From NCBI RefSeq assembly GCF_910589235.1, contig NC_060958.1, positions 5,661,713 through 5,725,712 on the forward strand: a stretch of DNA of 64,000 nt, given 5' to 3'. The notes under the pieces are model-generated. The model saw only the letters and a program-made list of their open reading frames with translations. It made no database searches and was not told the DNA's origin. Numbering within the stretch: the stretch's first letter is position 1; each line of letters starts with the position of its first letter. Of this stretch, positions 13,746 through 25,635 are shown piece by piece. Source of the stretch: Vespa crabro (Eukaryota; Arthropoda; Insecta; Hymenoptera; Vespidae). Both the position numbers and the translations under genes were made by a program.

Positions 13746-14996
13746 CCTCCCTCCCTCCCTCCCTCTCCCTCCCTCCCTCTCCCTCTCCCTCCCTCTCACT
13801 CGCTTTGTGTATTCGCGTTTTTTGCTATTGCATTGTATGAACTTTTACGATCATTTGAAACTCATTTAATCGACATATAATGAGTTACATACAATTACAA
13901 GACAATAATGTGAACAATTTAATCGACATTATCTACATTATATAATTTGATCAAATCGTTAAATTTTGTAATAGTATTAGGTATACTTCAAGGCCTCTTT
14001 ATGAGTATGTCGTGTTATTTTTTTTTTTAACAGTTTAGAACACTCAAGAAGGAGCTGATAGCACATAATATATTCTTGGTGTTTCCTTAAGTTCATAAGG
14101 TTTTCTTCTAACCTGCAAAATAGAAGCACATATATATATATGTATATACATATATATACATATATACTCATATATACATATATATATATACATTAACATA
14201 CATATATATACATATATACTCATATATACATATATATATATATGTACATTAACATACATATATATACATATATACATATATATACATATAATTAGGTAGT
14301 CCCCTTAAACCATTAGCAAGTTTTCATTCCATGCAATAGATTCTGCATTTAGCGCATAGTTGTTTATAGCTTTAGCCACATTATTAAATTTTATGTAGGT
14401 ATTTATGGGATATATATTGCTTATAAAATGCAAACCGAATACTCTGAGATTTTTTTCTTTCTTCTTTTCTTTCTTTTTTTTTTTAACTGTCAGAGTATTT
14501 ATACTCGTTCTAACACAAACATTTTTTATTCTGCCAGTGGAGAATTATCGAAGATTATTCATAGAAAGCTTTGGTATTAATACAAAAAGGATGCATTTTT
14601 GTTTAGAATGGCTTTAGAATATGTTAGCCATTGACTGGCCCGTATCTGGTGTGTTTATAGGTTGAGAAACCTGTAACGGAAGGCCTTAGTCATCGTACAC
14701 GAGACCAATGGGAGATAGATCGTTCATCCCTTAAGTTTTTGCGGAAATTGGGACAGGGTCAATTCGGAGAAGTATGGGAAGGGCAATGGAATAACACGAC
14801 ACCAGTAGCTATCAAAACTCTTAAACCAGGCACCATGGATCCGAAGGACTTTTTGGCAGAGGCACAAATTATGAAAAAACTTAGACATGCCAAGTTAATT
14901 CAGCTCTACGCTGTTTGCACAATGGAAGAACCAATTTATATTATCACAGAATTGATGAGGCATGGCAGTTTATTAGAATACTTGCAAGGTAATCTC

Positions 14997-15061
<65 letters not shown>

Positions 15062-15750
15062 AATATTATGTAATAATTTAAGGCATTTAATTGATAAACT
15101 TATTTTCTTAATAGGAGTAAGAGGAAGAGCTTTGAAATTACAGCAATTAATTGATATGGCTGCACAAATAGCCACTGGTATGGCGTATCTAGAATCACAG
15201 AATTATATTCATAGAGATTTGGCAGCGAGAAATGTTTTAGTAGCGGATGGTAATGTCGTTAAAATAGCAGATTTCGGTTTAGCCCGACTTATCAAAGAGG
15301 ACGAATACGAAGCCCGTATAGGGGCACGATTTCCAATTAAATGGACTGCTCCTGAAGCTGCTAATTACAGTAAATTCAGTATTAAGTCTGATGTATGGTC
15401 GTTTGGTATTCTTCTTACTGAACTTGTTACTTTTGGAAGAATACCATATCCAGGTATTGTAATATATTTATATATTACAATAATATTTAAACATATATTC
15501 GAAGGACATACAAGGTTGATTATCGTTATTATTTTTCATAGGTATGACAAATGCAGAAGTATTAAACCAGGTAGAACATGGATATAGAATGCCATGTCCA
15601 CCTGGATGTCCAACGGCACTATACGATATTATGTTAGAATGTTGGAACAAAGATCCTATGAAGAGGCCGACGTTCGAAACTCTTCAATGGAAACTGGAAG
15701 ATTTCTTCACAATGGAGGGATCAGAATATAAGGAAGCATCTGCGTATTGA
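7137..15750 (+). CDS. Src42A: Src42A, non-receptor Src-family tyrosine kinase
   Basis: This membrane-anchored Src kinase acts at cell junctions, in JNK signalling and in dorsal closure in flies. Coding exons 7137-7495, 8740-8861, 8948-9111, 14661-14988, 15115-15453 and 15542-15750 give 506 residues (the fly protein is about 517), all GT-AG and frame-consistent. The N-terminus MGNC carries a myristoylation glycine and a likely palmitoylated cysteine. A variable proline-rich region (25-50) is followed by SH3 (about 56-117, ALYDYDARTDEDLSF), SH2 (about 121-213, FLIRDS with Arg148) and kinase (about 240-493). Kinase residues visible are the GQGQFGEV loop at 246-253, Lys267 of VAIK, HRDLAARN from 357, DFG at 377-379 and the activation-loop tyrosine at 389. 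The inhibitory C-terminal tyrosine is Tyr500 in SEYKEASAY. The family assignment is Src42A rather than Src64: the SH3, SH2 and catalytic segments follow Src42A almost word for word. Confidence 0.97.
9609..10106. mobile_element. Possible MITE-like element with imperfect terminal inverted repeats
   Basis: A 16-nt arm at 9609-9624 (AAAGCCAGTCTGCTCA) is matched in reverse complement at 10091-10106 with one mismatch. A second, inner 10-nt arm GTTCGAGAGG at 9637-9646 is matched perfectly at 10075-10084. The spacers between inner and outer arms differ (12 nt and 6 nt). The roughly 500-bp interior has no transposase-like frame. This is consistent with a non-autonomous DNA transposon relic, but no clear target-site duplication is visible, so an intronic hairpin unrelated to transposition is also possible. 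Confidence 0.4.
13657..13797 (+). repeat. (TC)n followed by (CCCT)n pyrimidine tract
   Basis: About 140 nt of almost pure pyrimidine: CT dinucleotides with short CTGT interruptions, then CCCT units. It lies in the large Src42A intron about 860 bp before the next exon. The long open frames on both strands here are repeat artefacts (Ser-Leu and Arg-Glu runs). Confidence 0.95.
15000..15054 (+). repeat. (AT)n microsatellite 11 nt after a Src42A donor
   Basis: An uninterrupted AT array of about 27 units begins 11 nt downstream of the exon-4 donor (intron 14989-15114). The intron is 126 nt long and has no in-frame stop, so the repeat is translated as alternating Tyr-Ile if the intron is retained. 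Confidence 0.95.
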
Positions 15751-15815
15751 GAAACCGAAGAAGACATTTGTAATTTTCAGTTGGCTTTGCACGATCGTCG
15801 TATCATTCGTATGTT

Positions 15816-16191
15816 GAACGATGCCTCGTGCTTCAATAGTACTTTATCGTCGATAGACGAAAAGTCCAGAGTTATGATGAGTATTCATTCGAGATATGAA
15901 TGCTTGTGATATTTGAGAATATAGTACATTTTATAATAGAATATTAGGGGTCTTTTTATGTTTTGTTTTATTTTTTTTTGTTTCTTTTTTTTTTTTTATA
16001 TATATATACACACGCACATTAAAGATAAATGATATCATTTATTTTGCTAGTAGTACAATTAATTATTTCTTTTTCATTTATGCATTCAGGCTGCCATAAA
16101 ATGATATAACGAGTTTGTCAATTCGCCAATTCGTAATTTTACAATGATATTGGCACTTCGATAATTTTTAGAAACAGAAATACATGTTACG

Positions 16192-16251
<60 letters not shown>

Positions 16252-16329
16252 TTAGATATTAACATTAAGAAAACGCGTATAAGTGTAGATATTAACTGCC
16301 TTTGACACGACCATGTGTAGCGATCAACG

Positions 16330-16398
<69 letters not shown>

Positions 16399-16731
16399 AT
16401 TATTATTAATATTAATATTAATATTATTATATATTATATCATCGTGTCGTCATCGTCGTCATCATCGTCATAAAAAAAATGTTAATTACTTGGGAAGATA
16501 CATTTAAAATAGGTGATGTTTTTTCCGTTAAAAGTATTATGAAAAGACAAATCTCTGTCAAATAATTTGGCAGTTTTTACTCGATGAACGAATGAACTTT
16601 TTATCAAATTTTGACGAAAGGATGGCCTATGAAAGAATTATTAAAGTACTATTGAAGCACGAGGTACCGTTCAAATATAATTGATACGAACATTATGTAT
16701 CATTCATATGACGAATGACGCCTCGTGCTTC
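15816..16731. repeat. Long-range inverted repeat plus third direct copy in the Src42A 3' region
   Basis: Positions 15824-15846 (23 nt, starting CCTCGTGCTTCAATAG) are matched perfectly in reverse complement at 16642-16664. The match extends outward to about 31 nt with two substitutions (15816-15846 against 16642-16672). A third copy in the same orientation as the first lies around 16700-16731: TATCATTC and GCCTCGTGCTTC are shared with about five mismatches between them over roughly 35 nt. In RNA the first two arms could form a long stem closing an 800-nt loop, and the third copy could compete for the second arm. The sequence is not low-complexity. Confidence 0.8.
16195..16395 (+). repeat. (AT)n and (TTA)n microsatellites
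   Basis: An AT array of about 26 units (16195-16247) is followed 80 bp later by a TTA array of about 22 units (16331-16395), which degrades into TTAATA units until 16430. They sit between the inverted arms described for the Src42A 3' region, so allele length would change the loop size. Confidence 0.95.
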
Positions 16732-17988
16732 TAATTGCAAATTTCATATATGACGGACCACAGTCCATTAAAGATCATTCCTTCTTCTTCTACTTCTTCT
16801 TCTTCTTTTTTTTTCTTCTGCTTCTTCTTCTTATACTATAACGAATTAAATTAATTCTTCTACATACAGATTTTAATTTGAGTGAAAATGTATATAAAAA
16901 GAATTTTATTATTACGAATTTTGAAAATTTAGAACGGTTGCAACTGGTCCGTCCAAAACAGCTGACGATAACCTAACGAAAAGTTCTTTTTGTGTCTCTA
17001 CATTAATTGGTGTGTATCCACTTTTTGTCATAATTCGTATATATCAGGTGTGAAAAATACACACACACACACACACTCACATACAAAGTATTTTAAGACA
17101 ATGCAAATAATCTTAAAAAAAAGATAAATGAAACAATAACAACAAACAACAACAACAAAACCTGTTTTTAAGTGTTCAAAATAAAAAACAAATAACAAGT
17201 TAGTCGTCTTCTAAGATCGACCATATGAAAGTTTACAAGAATTTACCTTAAATGTCAATAAGCTAGAATTATGTATACTGTTGATGCATGAACAATAATT
17301 ATTGATGGATGTACCTTTTGCAAAAAGTGAAGGGTTAACCATATAGATTTCCAAAATAATTAGAGAGCGTTAACGTTCGTTCACAAACTCTTATTTGCAT
17401 ATTCGTGCTGACACAGCTAGATATTTAATCGTTCGTTATATATTCAATAACATTCTGAAGTATTTTTCATTTTTATATATACACACATTTTTATATATAT
17501 TGTAATTTTACGGTTTTATTAGTCGTTTTACTACAATTTTCACATAAGATCTCTCTATTTTAACATTTTGTCTTCCTTCATTATATACATTTCTTCACTT
17601 CCTCGCCCTATCAGAACGAGTTGTAATAATAATAATAAATATTTCCAACGAAAGGAACGATCGATCGTGCCGTTGTGAATAATGTAAAACAATGGGATGA
17701 TAATTATATTTATGGGCTTCATGTGTAAACGCGTTGGCGGGGGGGGGGATTACAGAATCGACGAGACTCATTGAATGCCTCTAGAGTACATAAATTAAAT
17801 ACCGATGCTTTGTGTATGCTTTATACTACTTATTTCCTTCGTTTAAAGAAATAGTTTTAACTTTATATACATATATATATAATGATGTCTTTATAATATT
17901 TTAATTATTTAGTAATCTCCTTAGAGAGAGAGAAAAGAATTTATATAAGTAAGATCATGTGTGTAATATGTTTTTATAGTATTAGTAC

Positions 17989-18073
<85 letters not shown>

Positions 18074-18074
18074 T
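17989..18074 (+). repeat. (TTA)n microsatellite
   Basis: About 28 TTA units with one TTTTTA interruption near 18027. It is non-coding, between Src42A and Rab23. Confidence 0.95.
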
Positions 18075-18489
18075 TGTTACGTACGATGGAAAAAGAAAAC
18101 AATTGAATATCGTTTAAATTATTACCGTATCTATAAATATATATATATTTTTTTTTATTTTATTTTTTTTTTCTTCCTCTCTTTTTTTTTATTTTCGTTT
18201 GTTTTGTTTTTCTTTCTCTGAAAAGAATCGTCTCAAACTTGTAATCTAATATATGACATCTATATATAGCACTATAACAAAAATATGTATTATGTTCTTA
18301 CCGTTCTCTCTCTCATCCCAATAATACATACATACATAAACATACATAAATAGAAACCGATTCAAATTCATTAATTTTATTGGTATTCAAGAGAAAAATG
18401 ATAATTAATTATCATTTCATCGATTTTTATAATTATTTTCAGTGTTCTTACACGAATATCGTTTGAAGTATGTATCCATAAAAGTAGAC

Positions 18490-18597
18490 AGTGTCACGTG
18501 ACCATTGCGTAATAAGAGAGTAGCCAATCAGGTAACGATCGCCATGACACCTTTTTCATTTTTCTAGCGTCAGCAGCGTAGGGAGGTTTGAATTGCA
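18490..18597 (+). promoter_or_regulatory. Promoter-like segment with E-box palindrome and CCAAT box
   Basis: The 10-bp palindrome GTCACGTGAC (18493-18502) is followed 21 bp later by a CCAAT box in TAGCCAATCA (18524-18528), then a mixed-composition stretch up to an ATG at 18598. These words are uncommon in the AT-rich surroundings, and the spacing is typical of a TATA-less promoter. No known gene start is attached. It lies 2.1 kb upstream of the Rab23 ATG, so it could serve an unannotated transcript or an alternative Rab23 5' exon. Confidence 0.35.
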
Positions 18598-18678
18598 ATG
18601 GAGGAACAGCTAATTAATATTTTTCATATTATAATGATTAATTTTGCACTTTTTTCATATAAATTATGCGATGGTCAT
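18598..18678 (+). CDS. Candidate first exon of an unassigned transcript
   Basis: Directly after the promoter-like block there is an ATG (MEEQLINIFH...) open for 27 codons to a strong donor GTAAGTAAC at 18679. The encoded peptide is hydrophobic and I do not recognise it. Joining it to the exon-like piece at 19662 in phase 0 meets a stop after five codons, so it would be either a very short protein, a 5' UTR exon or not an exon. It is supported only by the promoter words, the ATG and the donor. Confidence 0.22.
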
Positions 18679-18690
18679 GTAAGTAACAAC

Positions 18691-18737
<47 letters not shown>

Positions 18738-19038
18738 CATTTTTCTTTTGCATGATATTAATACTTTCGTAATTGAATCGATCGTGATTTATAATAATTA
18801 CATATATATTGTACGTATAAATCATTTCGCATATTACTGTTTTGAATAATGTATGAGTATTACCGATCATCTTTATGAAATCGAAACGTAAACAAGTCTA
18901 ATATGATCGTAAATTTAAACAGTGATTCGAGCTACTTTTATCATTTCAGTATGTAATTAATTCGTGTTAACAGATTAATGGAGTAAACGCGAAGACGTTA
19001 GAATAATATTTTTTTTTCATAACTTATTTCAATTATAT

Positions 19039-19076
19039 GGGTCTCCATAAGCAGCAACCTCCACGTGGTGAGACCC
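19039..19076 (+). other. GC-rich hairpin island of unknown function
   Basis: GGGTCTC at 19039-19045 pairs perfectly with GAGACCC at 19070-19076. The 24-nt loop contains CCACGTGG, itself palindromic. The block continues as GGGCACTCGG and is sharply bounded by AT-rich DNA. It does not match the snRNA, tRNA or 5S rRNA sequences I can recall. It could be a structured element of a transcript or a regulatory site with an E-box core. Confidence 0.3.
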
Positions 19077-19481
19077 GGGCACTCGGTATTGTTTACGTAA
19101 AATAATATGTATAATATTATCTGTATAAGTGTCTAACGTAAGCACTAGCGAGCTAATGGCTGCATTTAGATTCTTTTTTTTTTCTTATTATTATTTATTT
19201 TTCTTTTTTTTTTTTGAATGATTCAGACTTCTTAAAATGTAAATGAAAAAAATTTGTAATATATTTTATCGTTATATTATTATCAACATTTTAGCATAGA
19301 TCCAGCGTCGATAAAGTAGAGAACTACTATCGGAAGAGGGCTCTAGTGAATCGAACGAATTCGCCCTTTAAGAGAGCCATCTTATTTGCCATCGTAATTC
19401 GCCACATTCTCACACAAAGTTCTCATTGAAATAATTTCTATTTTCTATATTTCTTTTCAGAACACTTATTACAGAATTTAA

Positions 19482-19483
<2 letters not shown>

Positions 19484-19575
<92 letters not shown>

Positions 19576-19576
19576 G
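19484..19576 (+). repeat. (AAT)n microsatellite
   Basis: About 30 AAT units with single AGT interruptions near 19543 and 19574. It lies 85 bp upstream of the exon-like piece at 19662. Confidence 0.95.
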
Positions 19577-19661
19577 TAGATACGTGTCGGAAAGATTGAA
19601 CAATGAAAATCTATTATATATTACGATTAATAACATTATTTGGTTAGAAGTTTATTTTCAG

Positions 19662-19737
19662 ATGGGACCACGATACTAGAGAACAAAAGAAGAAGAAGAA
19701 AAAGGAAAGAAAGATCATCGTCCGATGAAGAAGAAAA
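19662..19737 (+). other. Exon-like piece with basic then acidic coding potential
   Basis: The piece is bounded by a good acceptor (TTTATTTTCAG) and a good donor (AAAA|GTAAGC), 76 nt long. In the frame entered in phase 1 it is fully open and reads DGTTILENKRRRRKRKE followed by a serine and acidic run, reminiscent of a nuclear-localisation and CK2-like segment. In phase 2 it is open for 21 codons and then stops. No partner exon is certain: the 18598 exon does not join it in an open frame by its best donor. It could be a 5' UTR exon of Rab23, part of a small unknown gene, or chance in purine-rich DNA. Confidence 0.25.
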
Positions 19738-19859
19738 GTAAGCATGGAGGATGTCCTCCTCAAGGTTACAGGGTAAAATCGCATCGAGGCGTGGTTGAGT
19801 CGCTAGAAATGTCACTAGGACGTGAAGTCACCATACATTTAGGTATCATGCTGCCCGTT

Positions 19860-20590
<731 letters not shown>

Positions 20591-21880
20591 ATGCGGGAGG
20601 AAGAACTCGAGTTATCGCTCAAGGTAAACGAAACAAATGTAATTTTTGTTTTGTTTTTTATCTTCTTTTATACACATATATATCTATATATAACTTCGTT
20701 AATTTGTGCATTAAAATGTATGCGTATACGTATATGTCTATCTGTTTATCTGTCTGTTCGTCTGTAATTATCTTCATAAAACAGGAAAGAGAGGTGGATG
20801 GCATCTAAACAGGCCGGGAAAGCGTGTGTTCACCTTAAAGAAAAACGAACGTGCCTCAAAATTGTCTCCTTTCGTTTCATACCGGTTACATGTGTTCATC
20901 CGGCTAAGACGTTCAACGTGGTAATCATAAGAGCGTGTCTATTTCAATTTACCGAGTATTAGCATCAGATTATGCTCATTATTGTTTCTTTTTTCTTTTT
21001 TTTTCTTTCTTTTTTTTTTTTTATTCTATTTTATTTCATTTATTTACTTTTTCCTTGTCGTTTCATTTCGTTTCTTCCTTGTTTTTTTTTCTCTTTTCCT
21101 TTTTCTCCTTACCTTCGAAAATATATTGATTTTATTCATAACAATGTTATAAGATAATTTTTAATATAGTCATAAAACTTTTATTATATATTATATTGTT
21201 AGAATTCTCTTGAGGATTCTAACGTGTCTCTCTATCCTGAAATAAAGCTTTGATAAGTTGTTGAACGTGCTTGGCGATCGTAGAACCGTGACTTGAAAAA
21301 ACTCGTTGACTTCGTTTCTCCAAGAATCTCGTTCTTTTCCATTTCTTTTTTTTTTTTCTTCTTTTTTCCACAACGATATCCTTTAGGTTCGTGCGGAAAT
21401 ATGTGCGGTCTCTAATCGAAAGGGACGACGACGACGACGACGACGACGACAACGACAAGGTACAGTGGAGTTTCAAGGGCAAGGTTTCGAACGTGCGAGG
21501 GATAGTTAATGAGTGAGACTCGCGTAAGCCAGAGTTTTTCTTATCGCCGCACGCTCTGTTAAAACATAGCTAACGTGTTTCGAGTATTTCCATGAAACAG
21601 ATAATATCAGGAATATATTTTATTTCTTTAAATGTATAATTTGTTTTTTTTCTTTTTTTTTTTCTTTTCTTTTTCTTCGATTTGTCAAAAATTCGGGAGA
21701 TTTTTCATACGTTCGTACGAAACGAATTTGAATTCTTATGCTAACGAATGAATTTATTTCTTTGCATTTGAATACTTATGCTGAACGAAAGAATTTATTC
21801 GTGTTATTTCGTAATAAGGAATTAAACTAGCTGCGCGTTAGAATAATTTCAAATATAGAGAAAATATTTTTATGTGTGTA

Positions 21881-21933
<53 letters not shown>

Positions 21934-24900
21934 TTCTTTTCTTATTGAAAAAAAAATAAAAAAATTTTTTTTTTGTTTTATTTCTTTTATTATCTTCATA
22001 CGAATTATTATACTCGAAAGTAATACTCGTGATGACACACTATTGATTTATAATACCGCTATGAAAAGTAGTCATCGATAAGTGGTAGAAAGTTGTCCAT
22101 CGTATAAAATCGAAACGTACTTTAAATGTATCGTAAAGAAGTGAACAAATTTTTTACTTGTGTTTGAATGATCGATCTTCGAGAACTAACAAGTATCTAC
22201 TTTGAAGTTATTGCACATACCTACATCGAGTTAACAAAGTGGAATACTAAAAGGATCGATTTCTTTCGATTTCTCGAAATCACTCGATCTCTCGAGAATA
22301 AAAGAAACAAGATGCTGCCTTTTATTTTTCCACTCCTTCCTAGGTACACCTACTTTGACGTATATATTCTACATTGAGCTTACAAGGTGGGAAAACTAAA
22401 AGGATCGATTTCTTTCGATTTCTCGATATCACTCGATCTCTCGATCTCTCGAGAATTAGAGAAATGAGAAGGTGCCTTTTATTTTTCATTATTTGCCGAT
22501 TATTATCTCGTTTCGTAGTAATTTGCTTTCACGTACGTTAGAACAGCTGGTTTATTCTAATGCGTTTTTTAAAGTTGCAAATTTTCTTTTTCTTTTTTTT
22601 TTTTTTTTTTTAATTCAATATTATATTCGCGTGTATATTTAAATAAGTTTATTTTACATGAAAAGTTTCACATATTCGTTGTAGTCTCACAAGCGTAATT
22701 CACAAAGTCGTTAGTTCGTTAGTTCGTTAGTTCATTCACGGAATTCTATTTGAGATTAAAGTACATGAGTCTGTGTTCGTGTATGCGTGTAAATGAGTGT
22801 GAGTGTGAAAGTGTCCTATGAGATGAACCGTTAGACTCAGGTCTTTTGATCGCGTTAACGATGCGACTCCTATCGCCTAACAATCATGTTTTATTTTTTT
22901 TGCTTTTTTTTTTAATTATTTTCAAACTTCTTTTTTTCCTCTTTCGATTCTTTTTAAAATCTTTTTCTTTCTTTCTTTTTTTTTCTTTTTTTCTTTTTTT
23001 ATTTCATTTGAAATTGATGATAGCTCGTTAGTTAAGCTAACTAAATTGTGTGTAATTAAGAACTTGAACGAGCGATAAGATTGTAAGTGATGGCCTTTAG
23101 GTTCGCTTTTAATTAGATTCTTTCGTTTCTCGAGGGAATCGATCGAGATTTCAAGTGGGGTGAACGCTCTCGTTTCTGGTGGTTAGAACGACGTTAGGAT
23201 GATTCATTGTCCCTTTATAACATATAAGTGTATGTATGTATATACGCGCGCCCGCGTGTGTGTATGTGTGTGCGTACGTTTGGATATATGCGTGTAAAAT
23301 GTCGATAGGAGAATGACCAAGTGAATTTTCCACTCGGCGTTAAATCGTGCACCATCATTTCTTTCTCTAACAATTAAACGTTTCCGCAGGTGGTGATAGT
23401 TGGTAATGGCGCTGTGGGAAAATCGTCAATGATTCAGAGGTTTTGCAAGGGTACTTACACGAGGGATTATAAGAAGACTATTGGCGTTGATTTTCTCGAG
23501 CGAGAAATAGAGTAAGACATTTATATATTTCTTCTTCTTCTTCTTCTTCTTCTTATTTCTTCTTCTTATTTTTTCTTCTTCTTATTTCTTCTTCTTTTTA
23601 TTTCTTCTTCTTTTTTATTTTTTAAGATCATCGTACTTCAAGCGTGTTCACAAACAAAAATATTTTCTTCTTCTATTTCTTTCTTTTTTTTTTGCAATAA
23701 ACATTTTTATGATCGTCAGAGTATATTTTTAGAATTATATTGATAAGCGTGATTATGAAAAAGGTCTTGGTTTTTTTTTTCTTTTTGCAATAAACATTTT
23801 ATTTTTGCAATGAATAATGTATTTTTGAAATTACGCATTGATAAGTGTGATTACAGAAAAAGATTTTGTTTGTTTTTTTCTTTTTTTATTTTTTTGTAAT
23901 AAAATTTTCGTTAAACGATCGTTAAGTAAAACGATCGTTAGAATGTATTTTTGTAGAATAAGATTGATAAGTTTATAGAAAAAGATTATAGAAAAAGATT
24001 TTGTTTTTATTGCTTATTTTTTTTTCTTCCTTTTTTCCTTTTAGAATAAACATCTTCGCGATTGTTAGAACATATATTCCTGTAATCGTACCGATTCGAT
24101 CTATGATAATAACCATTCTTTTTTTTTTGTTAAACAAAACGCTAACAAACTTTGTCGTTTTCTTTTATTCGTAGGGTAGATGGCGAAGACGTGAGATTGA
24201 TGCTATGGGACACCGCGGGTCAGGAAGAGTTCGACGCCATAACGGCGGCTTATTATCGCGGTGCACACGCTTGCGTACTTGCTTATTCTGCTACAGATAG
24301 AAATTCTTTCGATGCTATTCCTTCATGGAAATTAAAGGTACGTAAGTAGGTAATGTGATCAAGCGCGATAAAGATTAAAAAAAAAAGGAAAGAAAAAAAT
24401 AAGAAAAAAAAATTAATAAAATGTCGTCTCTTCATTCTTATTTTTTTTTTTTAAATCACGAAAATCACGTACGGACAGATATGAGTTGTTACAATGTTAG
24501 GGCATTGGAAGAAAAAAAAAAGAGAAAAAAGAGATCTCGTATGTACATTACATACGAAGAATATGATTATGCGCGCGAATATGTATGTATGTATGTATAT
24601 CAAAGAGAAGGATGTAGATAATCGCGTTCACGAGAACGAAGCTCGCGTTAGCTTGGACGCTTTAATGCGAATCGACGAGACAGATACGCGTGTTCTCCAT
24701 CCTTTCTATCTCCTTTCTCGGGGACGGATTGTGGTAGAGGATACGCGTAACCGTTATCGTTTCAGTAACGAAGCCTTTGCTTCGTTTTACACCGAATTAT
24801 CTGACGTTGTATGCCCCGTAGGCACTGCACCATAATACACACGAACAATATTTTTTCTTCTTCTTCTTCTTCCTTTTTTTCTTCTTACTTATTTTTTTCT

Positions 24901-25584
24901 TTTTCTTATTTTTTCTTCTTTTTTTTTTCATCATACACCGTTATAACGAGGACGAGGTATCCAAGCTGAGTCATTTATTAGGCTATTAATCAAAAGAAAA
25001 AAAGAAGAGGAACAAGAAGAAATAAAAAGAGAAAAAAAATAATTTTGGGATAAAGTTGTATACTTTAAATCGATATGGCGATATTATACGTCTGTCTCAT
25101 TTGTATAATATTTTTTATATCTATATAATAATTTTTCGTTCTTTATTTATTTTTTTATCTATTTATTTATTTTTTTTTCTCCTTTTCTTTTCTCCCATTT
25201 ATCCAGGTAGAAAATGAATGCGGCGAAATACCGACGGTACTCGTACAGAACAAGATGGATTTAGTCGATCAATGCGTCATCGGTCTGTAAGTGAAAGAAA
25301 GATCAAAATTTATATTCTATTTTCTTAATTTTTCTTCTTTCGCTGCTCCCTCCCCCGCCACCGTCCGTCCGCTTCCTATTATTTGAGTGCGTGTTTGTTC
25401 TTTCGAATAATAATATTGCATTTTGTTTATTTCGATATGCAAAATTTCTCTTTAGTCCGCCTGCTTTGTTTGTCTGTTCTTTTTCTATTTGAAATACAAT
25501 AACAAATATAACAAATAAATTTGAAATACAATCGTGTATTTATATCTGTATATATGTGTATATAACGTGTATTTATATATGTGT

Positions 25585-25635
<51 letters not shown>

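Larger units (their letters stand above)
9112..14660 (+). other. Large third coding intron of Src42A
   Basis: This 5.5-kb intron separates the SH2-end exon from the exon that opens the kinase domain. It is AT-rich and holds an inverted-repeat element (9609-10106), (AT)n at 11357-11385 and 12476-12530, an ATTT run near 13260-13297, a (TC)n/(CCCT)n block at 13657-13797 and a degenerate (CATATATA)n region at 14130-14290. Open frames here are short and composed largely of repeat translation. I see no nested gene. Confidence 0.6.
15751..18480 (+). other. Src42A 3' UTR and downstream region
   Basis: No coding exon is seen. The segment contains a pair of inverted 31-nt elements with a third direct copy (see separate entry), (AT)n at 16195-16247, (TTA)n at 16331-16395 and 17989-18074, an A/T-rich stretch and a run of nine G at about 17740-17749. 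Several AATAAA-like signals occur. The end of the Src42A transcript cannot be fixed, but the repeated elements just after the stop codon are probably in its 3' UTR. Confidence 0.5.
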
